From Pleurostoma richardsiae (Eukaryota > Ascomycota > Sordariomycetes > Calosphaeriales > Pleurostomataceae): DNA of 64,000 nt. Of this stretch, positions 44,634-55,546 are shown one piece after another. Position 1 is the first letter of the stretch. Every line of letters starts with the position of its first letter. The notes under the pieces were generated by a model, which was not told the origin of the DNA, ran no database searches, and saw only the letters and a program-made list of their open reading frames with translations. The DNA lies in the NCBI GenBank assembly GCA_030052745.1, contig JANBVO010000010.1, positions 434,001 to 498,000 of the forward strand. Reading direction: 5' to 3'. Both the position numbers and the translations under genes were made by a program.

Positions 44634-46978
44634 GCTGAATCGCTCTAGATTTGGACTCTGATACCTCATATAAGTCAAGCGTTTTCATTCTTGTAGCCCG
44701 CTCATGCGTAAGAAAGCGATGACTGACCTTCAGGGAAAGGGTAACAATGTTTAAGGGGCAGCTAGCTTCCTTGACTGAAGATGTAGGCCGGCCGGAAGAG
44801 TAAAGTAGGAACTGCGGAGGCCGTCTGACCAAGATATATCATATAAAGCGAGGGATTTCGACATCACTTTTCGCACAAATGACTCATGCCATGCAGCCGG
44901 GCATCTACATGCAGAAGCCATCATTTGCTTCTACTATGGTATGTTTCGAATTTCTGCATCTTGCATTATGGTTACTCCAGTCAGTGACCTCTTATAGGCC
45001 AATATGGGGCGATGGGATTTGCATGAGGCGCTGGTGGCTAATCGAGGAGTGTGTGATAGCGGCAGCTCAGCACGGCATGAGCAAGCCACGCCCTTCAGCT
45101 CTGCCAATATGTCAGCGCCTGCACATCATATCCAATATTTCCACGCAGCCGTCCCAGGTGACGTCGTGGATATTCTATGTTCTTCTAATATAGGAACCTT
45201 TACGAAGGTTGAATAAAGAGCACTGCATTTAAATCTACGTGACAGCTTAGACATGACTGGGTTATAGGCTAGCGACCCAATCTTGCTTATTTAAAAGGCG
45301 TTGAGCGGCCCGGGAGGGAGCAGTCCCCCGTGTAACATCGTTCTTCCTGACATTTGGCTAGGCATAAGGCTCATTCGGCAAGACATGGGGGTCTTGCAGG
45401 GCCCGATCTCCTGTCTGAAGCGGCGAGCCTGAGTCCCGAAATTACATTAGTACTGATCTTACAGACCCTCAGGACGAAAATCTGGTCTTCGCAACAATTG
45501 AATGTCCACATCGTCTCTCAGCTTCAATTCTCGCACGGGGCGTTGGGCCGTTGAGTTCGGTACGCTCTAGTGACAACCGTTGTATGTGCATTCCTCAGCG
45601 TGTTGGGTCCGTACTGACCGCAGAGTATGTGATAGAGGAACTACGTCCTGAGTTTGAAATGCCATCAAGGAATCTCTCGAGGACACCGTCTTTCGCAGGT
45701 GGAATAGAATCATGATCGAAGCTAGGTTTACTCCTGACCACTCGTGAGTTTTTCTCGAGTGTCTGAGTCACTCCTAGCCTACGTTTAACTCAAGATATCG
45801 GGAGGGCCGGTATGGCCCTCTCTGCCCAGTAAACCTGGAAAAGTAGATGGAGGAGGCGGGCTCCGTGTATGTCAGTGAGAAGTTTCTGGTGCTGGCAAAC
45901 CCGTGTGCGAAGAGCGTGGAGCAGAAGTTGCGGGGAACAATAATGACAACCAACATGCTGGAGGTGGCGCGGGGCATCACCATGAACATCTTCTAGTAAG
46001 GTGCACGACTGCTCGAAGGAGGGGTTGGAGGTGTTCCTGGCCAATGTGTAGTAGCTCTACCTTCTACTTCGTGAGGGTCAATGATGCAATTGGAGATCTG
46101 TTCTGGCCTTCTGGAGGGCGATCTAGGGGCAAGGCGTGCATTCCTCAGTTCAGGACTGGAATCTATCATGCTTCGAGCTTGCTCGGCAGCAGCGGACAGG
46201 CTCAAACTCGGCTAATGGACTATCTCCGGCATAGAGAGTTAGATGAAAGCGATTGATGCCGAAAAGATTGGCGTCGAAGGTTATGGAGCAGATGAACGGC
46301 ATCGGCCGCTTCACCAATCGATCTAGCCTGCATCGAGACTCTTAGCTTCCAGAGGATATTCTTGACGAACATATACGATACCAACATCATGTTGATAGTA
46401 TCTTGAATGCAATGCTACACTCGAATACTTTGTTTGTCCATCGAAATGTGTGAAGCTTTGGCACAACGGAGCGCCAGCGGAAGGCTCAGTGACGCGTGGA
46501 TACGACGTCACGCCTCTGTGCACGTGCCACTGCTGGATCCGGCTGTTCGGGATCGAGTCTCGCTCCTCGAGGGAAGGTTGAGCAGCTTCAAGACAATGTG
46601 ACCGGGAAACGAAACGCCAGAGAACGTGAGCATGTCGCACCAACATTAGCCTTATGGAACCCCAAGCACATCGCGGAGTCCGGTAGTTGCCAGGCCGCGT
46701 ATGGCTCCAGCATCTCCCTCCACGACGCAGCAATCGAGCAACGAGCAACGAGACATACAACCACGCGCCCCGTCCCTCCTCGCCTTGACGCCTCCGAAAC
46801 TGCGATTCCGCTGACAACAAACAAGCCATGTCCGCGCTGACACCACGAGCTTCGAGAACAGCGACTGACCGCAGCACCGCCTTCTCTGCACCGGGCGAGC
46901 ACCACAGCCTCTCGGTCGTCCCGGTACACTGCTAGAATCGATCTTTCCTTGTCGACATCGGCACTGTCCGCTGACAGG
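44634..46978. other. 2.3-kb gene-poor region, possible gene remnant near 45.85-46.3 kb
   Basis: On the plus strand around 45845-45995 a stretch reads like conserved coding sequence (EEAGSVYVSEKFLVLANPC and later TTNMLEVARGITMNIF), and weaker protein-like stretches continue to about 46300 in shifting frames with stops. No family is recognised. I read it as a decayed gene fragment. The right end, from about 46.4 kb, is the promoter and leader of the large downstream gene. Confidence 0.35.
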
Positions 46979-49900
46979 ATGCTGTCCCATCTCCGCTTCC
47001 ACCGGCGGGGGCCGTCGAACCCAAGCTCCCCAGTGCCCGACCAATTGAGCCCCTGGGAGCATCCCGACCATGGCCAGGGCGGGCAGACGCCGCAGGATGG
47101 ATCGCCGCACCCGGACTCGAGATCACGATCCCCGACCAACTCGCACATGCCTCCCTCACTGCCCCCGATAGCTCGAGTGACTTCTGAACCCGAGCCAGCT
47201 CTAAGTAGAGAAGACATCGACAGTCACCAGCTACGAGAACCCCTGTCTCCTCCTATACAGCCACCACACAACATGAGCGGCTCCGGGTTCATTGGCGGAG
47301 TTGCTCTGCGGCGCGCACAACAAGCGGGGAGACCGGAGTCTACCACGGCAGGGGCGACGGCAGGGTCCAGGCCCGAAAGCCAGATATCCCGGGCAAAGCC
47401 TCCCCCTCCGCCGATTAATACGGATATCAATATATTCACCCGGTCAACACCGGTGCCCGTCCCACCTCCGAAGCCTGCGCCATCCTCTTTCGTCGCTCCC
47501 ATGGACATGCAGCCTACGACGGTGTCTAATGTGGCAAGGCGGCCAGTGGGCACCCGATTGATGTCTGAGCCTGCGGCGCCTACGGCGCCTACGGCATCAT
47601 CACAGGCGCAATCAGAGGCACATAGAGCGAAGAAGGGGCTCCCGTTCTTGAAGAATCCCATGTCCACGTTACTGCTGCGGAGGAGGACAGGCCAGAATCC
47701 CGATCTGCAGGCACCTCTCCCACACGAGACACCAGAGCCTGCATACGACCCGCGGATTAGAGGCACAAGGGTACATGACTTCAGTGCGCCGAGACAGCCC
47801 CGGAGGGTCATATCCAATGACCCGGCGTTTGGCCCCGGTATGAGGGCGGATACCGGACTTGAACTCCAGAAGGCTCGCACAATGTCCCCTGAACAGGGAG
47901 GGAGTGGTCTGTCGCCCTATCTCAGTCAAGGAGGCCAGGGCGCAGGCTCTCCCATCTCACCCTATTCCCCGGCAGATGCAGTTTTTCAAACCGCAGTTGA
48001 CTCTGAGGGGTCATCTTTCGAACAGCCACCCCAACAAGGAAAACAGATTCCCTTAGACGAGAAGCCACTTCCAGAACAGCCATTGCCCCCTGTCCCCCCC
48101 AAAGATCGACCTGCCTCCACAGGTAGTCTCGCAAAGAAGTCTCGTATTGTGTCCGTAGACGCAAACTCCGTGGCTGCGAAGTCAGCTGCATCCGTAAGGA
48201 CGACCAAGTCTCGCAAGATATCACTCTCCGAAATATCAACCAGGGATAGCGTCATCTCTGCGCTCCCCAAGCACATGAAGAGCACCTCTTCTCGGTTCTC
48301 CTTTGACATGGTGGGGGCTGCAAAGCAAGAGAAGATCCTCGAGGAGAGGCACAGGCAGCGGGAGATGGAACGGAAGGTCAGCGATCCGGTCCCGAGTGCG
48401 CAGCGAGACTCGAGGTTTGATGATTTCGACGAGGATGGCTTCGATTACGATGCGATGATGGACGACGACGGGTTGGAGGAAAGGATTCCGGGCGTCAACG
48501 CCGACTTCGACGAGGAGGATGAGTTCGAAGCCGAGCTTGACGATCCTGATAATGACCAGGAGAATTTTGCAGGATTTGTCTTCCAGCGATCTGATCCTCA
48601 ATCAACTTTGGCTAGCCCCAACACGCCCGGCATGCTGGTCACTCCCCGTGATGCAACTGGGAAGCCGATCGGATTCGCCATGACAAAAGATACTACTCCC
48701 GAGCTCCACGCCTCCGCTTCTCCGACCTACCTGATCAATGACGCCCTGCAGCCCAAGGAAGATGAAGATGATACTATTACTGGTCTCGGAATACAGGGGC
48801 TAGGAATCACGCAGGAGACGTTAGACGGTACCAACTCCAATGAGCAAGAGCAGCCTCTCCCCCGTGCGGAGGCGCAGCGTCCTCAGCGCACTCGAGACGA
48901 CGACTTGTATTTTGATGAGGGCCTCCTCGAGGAACTAAACAGCCACAATGACGAAATGCAGTCCAGCACCTTCGATGAGTCGATATTCGACGCCAACGAC
49001 ACTGACCAATTTGGCCGGCCTATTCCAGGTGCCTTCGCCCAGGCGCAGGCCATGGCCGCCGCACGAGCACAAGATCAAGCCAGGCGCGAGTCGGATATGA
49101 CCTCCCGCTTCTCGGCCGTCTCAGGAGTCTCCGAGTCGACGGCACATACGTCGCTTAGCGTCGGGCTCCAACATTTTCCGTCAGTAAAGGAGAAGGCGAC
49201 AGACACTCCCGTATCTCCCCAGCATGGCGCTCCGTCGGTAGTCCCACCTACACATCTCACCTCCCAGGACAAGGTCGCTGCGTATCAGGCAGCTCTTGCA
49301 GAAGCGGCACACAAAGCCGCTGCGTCAGGCAAGTTCCGACGGGATTCGTCGCCGTCGCCTCCGCCACCCGCAGACCTTACCATTACGTCTCCGACGACTG
49401 GTTCCGAGCCTAATAGCGGTGGGCAAGCGACTCATGATCCCGTTTACGATGACTATGAGGAAGACGATGGGTTCGGTCATAATGGATTTGACGATTACGG
49501 CTTCGACGACGACGAGTTCGATGACGAGGCTATCATCGCTGAAGCCAATGCGAGCGCTCTCGCCAATGACTCAGACGGCTTTTACGGCCAGGAATTCGGC
49601 TTCTACTCAGCGCCGGCATCTCAGCCGCACCACGCTCACCATGCCTCGAGCTCGTCGGTATCCAGTAGCAAGGGCAACGGTGCAGCTCTCAGCGCGCAGA
49701 ATCTCTTTGAATACGCAAATGGCGGATACTTTGGGCCCTCGGGCGTTATGCGCTCCAAGAGCGGGAGGGTCGTCAGCCGCGAGCCCAACCTCACCCCCAT
49801 CACCGAGCGGTCCGAATATTCTAACAGGAACTCGATCATGAGCCTCGCCCTGCCGCCCGCGCTCGGCTCTGACGCTCGCAGCCCTTCCTCTTTGCAGTCA

Positions 49901-50683
49901 CCTGGCCTCGCCCAGCTGGCCATGATGGCCGACGACAGCGAGATGTCGCTCTCGGCGCTCATGAAGCTGCGAAGCAGAGCGTGGGGCGGGAGCCAGGCCA
50001 GCCTCGTCAGCTCGCCGCGGGACAGCAGCCCCAAGTCCGAGCGCGCCGGCCCTACGGAGAGGGGCGACGGAGCCATCTCGCCTTGGGGCAACGGGTCGGC
50101 GTCCGGGTACCTCGGTGTCGGCGCCGGTCATGCGCGCAAGAACTCGGCCTTCTCGCTCTGGAGCCGTGACTCAGACGTCGGCAGCGGAAGCGGGAGTCCC
50201 ACGCTTACGATGAGCATGCCGTTCGCTACCGTGCCGGCCGTGGATACCGGAAGCGGTGCGCCACAGCCCGTGTTCTCGCCTCCAGCGCCGCCGATCCCTC
50301 AGGCGTCTCCCGGCCCACAGTGTCCACCCGTATTCGAGGACGAAGAGGCCGCCGAAGATATAGGATCCGCAGGCGCGGGCAGCAGCATGTCCGGATCCGG
50401 AGTATGGATGAAAAGCCCGGCCTCCACCGAGGCCAACCATGTGGGCCTGCTGATGATGTCACCCGCGTCGCCTGCTCCGCCGTCGGCGTCGTCATCCACC
50501 GCGCCGGCGCCGTCCAGGCGACCTGGGATGGGCCACCGTCACAAGGGCTCGGCGGACAGCATCTCGTACATCAAGGAAGAGGAGAGTGGTGAGACGCGGT
50601 GGGTCGTGGAGAGGCGGCGGACGGGGGAGGGCGGGGAGGTGGAGATCCTGGGGAGGGAGGTCGTTGAGGGCGGGAGGATATAA
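46979..50683 (+). CDS. Large intrinsically disordered acidic protein, function unknown
   Basis: A single open frame of 1234 residues from ATG 46979 (MLSHLRFHRRGPSNPSS). The sequence is dominated by Ser, Pro, Ala, Glu and Gln with no globular domain I recognise. Proline-rich runs (about 130-175) could bind SH3 or WW domains. RIRGTRVHDFSAPRQPRRVIS and a SRFSFDMVGAAKQEKILEERHRQREMERK helix (about 440-475) look conserved. Two Asp/Tyr/Phe-rich acidic stretches occur: DDFDEDGFDYDAMMDDDGLEE (about 480) and DDYEEDDGFGHNGFDDYGFDDDEFDD (about 823). Many serine-proline sites suggest regulation by kinases. Homologues seem widespread in Pezizomycotina. The ATG is preceded in frame by non-ATG codons only. 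Possible roles are polarity, septum or signalling scaffolds, but nothing in the sequence proves one. Confidence 0.8.
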   Translation: MLSHLRFHRRGPSNPSSPVPDQLSPWEHPDHGQGGQTPQDGSPHPDSRSRSPTNSHMPPSLPPIARVTSEPEPALSREDIDSHQLREPLSPPIQPPHNMSGSGFIGGVALRRAQQAGRPESTTAGATAGSRPESQISRAKPPPPPINTDINIFTRSTPVPVPPPKPAPSSFVAPMDMQPTTVSNVARRPVGTRLMSEPAAPTAPTASSQAQSEAHRAKKGLPFLKNPMSTLLLRRRTGQNPDLQAPLPHETPEPAYDPRIRGTRVHDFSAPRQPRRVISNDPAFGPGMRADTGLELQKARTMSPEQGGSGLSPYLSQGGQGAGSPISPYSPADAVFQTAVDSEGSSFEQPPQQGKQIPLDEKPLPEQPLPPVPPKDRPASTGSLAKKSRIVSVDANSVAAKSAASVRTTKSRKISLSEISTRDSVISALPKHMKSTSSRFSFDMVGAAKQEKILEERHRQREMERKVSDPVPSAQRDSRFDDFDEDGFDYDAMMDDDGLEERIPGVNADFDEEDEFEAELDDPDNDQENFAGFVFQRSDPQSTLASPNTPGMLVTPRDATGKPIGFAMTKDTTPELHASASPTYLINDALQPKEDEDDTITGLGIQGLGITQETLDGTNSNEQEQPLPRAEAQRPQRTRDDDLYFDEGLLEELNSHNDEMQSSTFDESIFDANDTDQFGRPIPGAFAQAQAMAAARAQDQARRESDMTSRFSAVSGVSESTAHTSLSVGLQHFPSVKEKATDTPVSPQHGAPSVVPPTHLTSQDKVAAYQAALAEAAHKAAASGKFRRDSSPSPPPPADLTITSPTTGSEPNSGGQATHDPVYDDYEEDDGFGHNGFDDYGFDDDEFDDEAIIAEANASALANDSDGFYGQEFGFYSAPASQPHHAHHASSSSVSSSKGNGAALSAQNLFEYANGGYFGPSGVMRSKSGRVVSREPNLTPITERSEYSNRNSIMSLALPPALGSDARSPSSLQSPGLAQLAMMADDSEMSLSALMKLRSRAWGGSQASLVSSPRDSSPKSERAGPTERGDGAISPWGNGSASGYLGVGAGHARKNSAFSLWSRDSDVGSGSGSPTLTMSMPFATVPAVDTGSGAPQPVFSPPAPPIPQASPGPQCPPVFEDEEAAEDIGSAGAGSSMSGSGVWMKSPASTEANHVGLLMMSPASPAPPSASSSTAPAPSRRPGMGHRHKGSADSISYIKEEESGETRWVVERRRTGEGGEVEILGREVVEGGRI

Positions 50684-51332
50684 TGATCGCTACGCTTGAC
50701 TACCTGGCGGTTGGAGACCTGGGTCCGTTTGGGATAGGGTGGGCGGTGGCCTATTTGATACTGATATATAGACCATGGAAAGGAGACGGCCCATGACGAA
50801 ATAGGGCATGGCTGGCGTTGTTTGGATGGAGTTGGAAAATTGAACTCGGGGTTCGTGAGGGACATACAACCCTCCGGCTTTAGAATGGATTTCGGGTTGG
50901 GTAAAATGGGGTATATATAGGCAAAAGTTGCGGCTCCGGTGGGAAAGGCAGTGTCCCAGAGCCGAGCAACGGGGGTTGAACTAATCAATGGCGGCGGGTT
51001 GTCTCTCTGGCGATGAGAACAAGAGAGGCCTTAATGCAGCGATGAATGATACGCCGGAACTTATATATATCTGTGTGCATCAGAGTGTGTCGTTTGGCTG
51101 CTGTCTGAGGTTAGTGATGTGGATGACGGAAGCCCCAGGGTCGCTAATGCAACTTCCTCTTGAATGGTAAAATCTAGGGTTGGCACGAATATGAGATTCT
51201 GGTGGCAATATGCCCTTGTAGTCTATCCCAGTCTACTTTAGGTAGGTAACGTCCTCGCTCTGTAACTCCAAGCCGACTACGTATAGCGAACCATATACAG
51301 GCATCCGTCTATAGGGGATATTCAGTTTCAGT
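50684..51332. other. Intergenic, convergent 3' flanks
   Basis: Between the stops of the disordered-protein gene and the Gfo/Idh/MocA gene. Short frames only; no supported feature. Confidence 0.45.
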
Positions 51333-52634
51333 CTAAGGAAGTGACAAAATGTCGTCCACATTCACGACCTGCCCTGTCGCAATCGACCTGTTCGCCGCAA
51401 TACCAGTCAGGATAGACGCCGCGCCGTCGATGTGGCTCGCCGCGCGCATGTACTCGTCCGAGGTCGGCACCCCGAAAATGTCGTTCAGGAGCACGCTGTC
51501 ACCTCCTCCATGCGCGCCCTTGCTTTCCGGGATCTCGATCTCCCTCGGTTTCTCAAATAGCGGCCGCAGCAGGATCGACCGCCGCTCAAGCGACCCCTCG
51601 AGCGCCTGGTCGCCGCCCGAGTTGACGTAGCTGTTCTCCACGACCTCAACCTCGAGCCGGCCACCGGTCCCGTTGAACGTGACCCGGAACCCCTCCCAGG
51701 GCGCGTACGCAGTTAGCGAGTAGGTCATCACCGCGCCGTTCTTGTACCGCACCAGCACGTTCATCGTGTCCTCGATGCTGACGCCGTCGCCGAACACGCT
51801 CTGGTCGCGCTGGTACCCGTCCTCGTGCTCCGCGTCCAGGTACATGGCCTTGAGCTGCGGGTTGTCCTCCAGGTGCAGCGCGAAGGGGTCCTTCTTTGCC
51901 GCCTCGCTGCCGTGCGCCCGCGCGTAGAAGTCCGTGACCCCCCTGCGCTCGGCGTTCTCGCGCCCGTAGAACTTGAGGTCGCCCTGGGCGTAGACGGTCT
52001 GCGGGCGGGTCTGCAGCCAGAAGTTGACGAGGTCGAAGTGGTGCGTCGATTTGTGCACCAGCAAGCCGCCGCTGTTGCGCTTGTCGCGGTGCCAGCGCCG
52101 GAAGTAGTCGGCGCCGTGGGAGGTGTTGAGCATCCACTCGAAGTGCACGCTCGTGACGGTGCCGATGGCGCCGGACCGCAGCAGCTCGAAGACCCGCGTG
52201 TTGTGCGGCGCGTACCGGTAGTTGAAGGTGACGCGCACGGAGCGCCCGGTGCGGTCAACGGCGGAGAGGATCTCCCGGCAGCGCGGCACGTCGATGGTCA
52301 TGGGCTTCTCGGTGATGACATTGCAGCCGAGCTCCAGGGCCCGCACGATGTAGAGGTTGTGGGTGCGGTCGATGGTTGTGACGATGACTTCGTCTGGGTG
52401 GGTGTCGGCGATCATCTGGTCGAAGCTGGCGGCGAGGTAGGTCGGCACCTTCCCGTGGCCGAGGGCCTCGAGCTTGGAGTTGGCATAGTTCATGCGCGTC
52501 TGGTTCATGTCGCAGAGAGCCACTATGGTGGAGGTAAGGGCAAAGTCCTTGGCGATTGCCGTGTAGAAGAAGCTGGACCGGCCGCCCGTGCCAACGATGG
52601 CATATCGTTTCTTGACGGGAGTCAATGACCCCAT
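51333..52634 (-). CDS. Gfo/Idh/MocA-family NAD(P)-dependent oxidoreductase
   Basis: A single exon of 433 residues. The N-terminal Rossmann fold opens YAIVGTGGRSSFF, with VALCDMNQTRMNYA after beta-2 and the family signature VITEKPMTIDVPRC (the EKP lysine is present). The C-terminal alpha/beta dimerisation and substrate domain includes VTFNYRYAPHNTRVFELL, GGLLVHKSTHHFDLVNFWL (the His-containing active-site segment) and the VRYKNGAVMTYSLTAYAPWEGFRVTFNGT sheet. Enzymes of this family oxidise or reduce sugars, inositols and related polyols using NAD(P). The substrate is not readable. A 267-codon antisense frame is a compositional shadow of this GC-rich gene. It faces the Dal5-like transporter gene across a 1.07-kb divergent region. 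Confidence 0.92.
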   Translation of the reverse strand: MGSLTPVKKRYAIVGTGGRSSFFYTAIAKDFALTSTIVALCDMNQTRMNYANSKLEALGHGKVPTYLAASFDQMIADTHPDEVIVTTIDRTHNLYIVRALELGCNVITEKPMTIDVPRCREILSAVDRTGRSVRVTFNYRYAPHNTRVFELLRSGAIGTVTSVHFEWMLNTSHGADYFRRWHRDKRNSGGLLVHKSTHHFDLVNFWLQTRPQTVYAQGDLKFYGRENAERRGVTDFYARAHGSEAAKKDPFALHLEDNPQLKAMYLDAEHEDGYQRDQSVFGDGVSIEDTMNVLVRYKNGAVMTYSLTAYAPWEGFRVTFNGTGGRLEVEVVENSYVNSGGDQALEGSLERRSILLRPLFEKPREIEIPESKGAHGGGDSVLLNDIFGVPTSDEYMRAASHIDGAASILTGIAANRSIATGQVVNVDDILSLP

Positions 52635-53700
52635 GATTACGGTTCGTCTTGGTATCTTGAAGACCTAGCAGATGTGGCCAAGCTTGAGCTCACTTGACGG
52701 AGGCTTAACAGTGAAAGGAACTCTTTCAGAATTATCAGACACGGCTTAAGATTGCCACCCCCTGTATTTAAGGAGAGCTGGTCTCAGGGGATACACAGCA
52801 ACAACACATATGAGGAGAGCTTTTGGACGCGAAGCAGTTCGGCCACAACTAACCCGTCATCCGAGACAGTGAGGTGTTCAGCTGGGGAGTGTCGGATTCT
52901 CCAACCCTCGGACGAATTCCCCGCATTCGGGAGTTATATTGCATCCGGGGTTGACAGGTTGAGTTCTGGGGATAAACCCCACGGTTAATTCATCCAATAT
53001 AGCCAGCCAATAACTGGGCATACCTTGTACATGGGAGCCACAGGATCGGCAGTTCCAAGACATTGGAGATGCCCAGGAAAGTGTCGCTGTTAGTAAAAGA
53101 CTCCCTCTGTCTTCGATAGTCGCTAGACTCTTAGTTATGTTCCGTATAAACTCTTGTCACTCTGAAGTGCCAAGGTACACCACTAACACTGAGGATGGGG
53201 ATGTTACTGCATTCCTTCGGTCTACCAAGATTCGATCCCACGGGACAGACACTCATGCTTGGCAACAGGCTAACAGCCTGTCACCTGTTTTTCCAGCAAT
53301 CAGAATCCTGATCGAGCAGCCGGGTTCTGGATGGTCGTGCAAGCGGGCGTGGGATCTCTCGTTGACAGGAAGGCAGTTGGGAGAGTGGCCTGCGTAGTAC
53401 GGAAGTAGTCCAGTTTGATATCACTGCAATCCATTGCAAACAACAGACTTTCTCCAGGCGCTACCACCCTGGCATGTCCGGAGATGTGTCTATTAGCCTG
53501 CCGCCGTCTCGGCTGAGAGGAAGCCGACTCGAAAGTGCCAGCCCGTGACTGATAAGGTCTGCGGTTCCGTCCCTCGAGGCGGCGGTGTTGATCTCTCTTA
53601 TCGAGTTGCGATACAGCAGTTCCCACAACCTGCAGAAACTTCCTCCTCACCAAGGCCTGACCCCTGGCTCTGCTCTAAGCAACCCCATATTTCAACCATT
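52635..53700. promoter_or_regulatory. Divergent promoter region with two GATAAG sites near the MFS start
   Basis: A 1.07-kb gap between divergent genes. GATAAG occurs at 53551-53556 and, reversed, at 53597-53602, about 100-150 bp upstream of the MFS start codon and 46 bp apart. This is consistent with AreA/NIT2 control of the transporter. Other short frames are unsupported. Confidence 0.5.
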
Positions 53701-55546
53701 ATGGCTGCGCAGGATACCAAGACGCCTGCCGGCCCCGACGATATCACTCCCGTGCAGGAAACACCAGCTCCAACTCACGGCTTGCGTGAGAAAGCGGCGG
53801 AGTTCCTGGCCGCACATGGGGACAACACTTCTTTCACATATGAGGAGGAGAAGGCCGTGCTCAGGCGAATCGACCTCCGTGTCCTGCCCCTGATCCTCGG
53901 AGCGTATTTCTTCCAGCAGCTGGACAAGAGCTCCCTCAGGTAAGTGAAAGAGCCCTTAGACGCATCGCGAGGGTCCGTTGCTCAGTAGCCGGAAAGCTAT
54001 GTATCCATCTTCGGCATCAGCGAGGACGCCCACCTTCACGGCAAGCAGTACTCCTGGCTCGGCTCGATCCTCTACCTCGCGCAGCTCGTCATGCAGCCCC
54101 TCGCCGCCTTCATCCTGGTCAAGCTGCCCACCGGCAAGGTCATCGGCAGCGCCATCCTCCTGTGGGGATCCGCGCTGGCTATCATGGCCGCCTGCACCGA
54201 CTTCGCATCGCTCCTCGGCCTGCGCTTCGTCCTCGGCTCCTTCGAGGCCATGATCGCGCCCTCCTGCGTCGCCGTGACGCAGATGTGGTGGCGCCGCGGC
54301 GAGCAGACCATGCGCACCATGTACTGGAACGCCATGAACGGCGTGACCTTCATCGTCGGCAGCCTGTTCACCTACGGGCTGGGCCACATCCACAGCGACA
54401 AGCTGTTCAAGTACCAGATCGTGTTCCTCTTCTGCGGGCTGCTGACCGTCGCGTACGGGGCCCTGGTGCTGGTGCTCATGCCGGACTCGCCCATGGAGGC
54501 CAAGTACCTGCGGGAGCGGGAGAAGGTCGTCGCGGTCGAGCGGCTGCGGGCGAACCAGATGGGCGTCGCGTCGAGGCAGTGGCGGTGGGATCATGCCCTT
54601 GAGACGCTGCTGGACATGAAGACGTGGTGTTGGTTCGTCGCCATCGTGTCAATCTCGTGAGTCCCGCTGCGCTTGTCACTGAGAAGTTCTGCCATGACTG
54701 ACGTGGCCTGAAAAGTATCGCGAGTGGTGGTATCTCCACCTTCGGGAGTCTCATCGTCAAGTCCTTCGGCTACTCCAGCTTCGAGACGATCTTGTTCAAC
54801 ATCCCGTTCGGAGTCATCCAGGTAATCGCCATCATCGGGTCTGGCTGGCTAGCGACTCGGTTCCAGCGCAAAGGTCTGGTCATAGCTGGTGTCAGCGTCC
54901 TGCCGACGATTGGGACCATTCTGATGCTCACCGTGCCTCGAGAGCAGAAGGGAGTGTTGCTGTTTGGGTACTACCTGGTCTGTCGCTCTTAGATACATTG
55001 ATGACAGTGAAGCGTCCAGCTGACATCGGGGGTATTCAGGTCTCTTGCTTGGCTGCTATTACGCCGATGCTGTACGCATGGCAGGCGCAGAACACCGGTG
55101 GTGACACCAAGAAGAAATGCACGTCCGCCATGGTCTTCATCGGGATGTGCACCGGTAACGTCATCGGTCCTCTGTTGTACTCGACCGACCAAGCGCCTCT
55201 GTACCGGTCAGGTCTGATCGCGGACTTGATCATGTTCGTGCTCGTCGGCGTTCTGTCAGCGTATGTCACAATTCTATTCCACGCCCCAGGTACAATGCTA
55301 ATATGTCGCAGATTGATTCCCTTCTACCTGATGTTCTTGAATCGGCGGCATGCAAAGCGCCGAGAGGAGCTAGGCAAGAGCGCCCAGATCATCGACGAGT
55401 CCATGATGCGGCAGGATAAGATGGAGGACTCGAAGGCCGTCGAGATTGAAGAGGGTGCCACGCGAGTCCAGCGGAGCATTGAGGAGGATAATGCCATGCA
55501 AGATATGACGGACCTGAAAAACGAGGATTTCATCTACGTGTACTGA
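53701..55546 (+). CDS. MFS permease of the allantoate/nicotinate type (ACS family, Dal5/TNA1-like)
   Basis: Five exons (53701-53939, 53997-54656, 54716-54977, 55040-55260, 55312-55546) give 538 residues. Landmarks of the anion:cation symporter group are RRIDLRVLPLILGAYFFQQLDKSSLSYVSIFGI, formed across the first splice, then GSFEAMIAPSCVAVTQMWWRRGEQTMRTMYWNAMNGV and AITPMLYAWQAQNTGGDTKKKCTSAMVFIGMCTGNVIGP. Twelve TM segments are expected at the plasma membrane. Substrates in the family include allantoate, ureidosuccinate, nicotinate and related organic anions; which one is not readable. The third intron (54978-55039) needs an unusual GTCTGT donor. The fourth (55261-55311, 51 nt) has a perfect TGCTAATA branch site, yet is stop-free and divisible by three. 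Two GATAAG sites lie just upstream. Confidence 0.9.

Noticed and set aside
51825-52628. 267-codon plus-strand frame antisense to the Gfo/Idh/MocA gene
   Set aside because: The minus-strand frame has clear family motifs throughout; the antisense frame is a GC-rich codon shadow with no domain.
53956-54594. 212-codon minus-strand frame
   Set aside because: It is antisense to the second exon of the Dal5-like permease, whose motifs are unmistakable, and has itself no recognisable domain.
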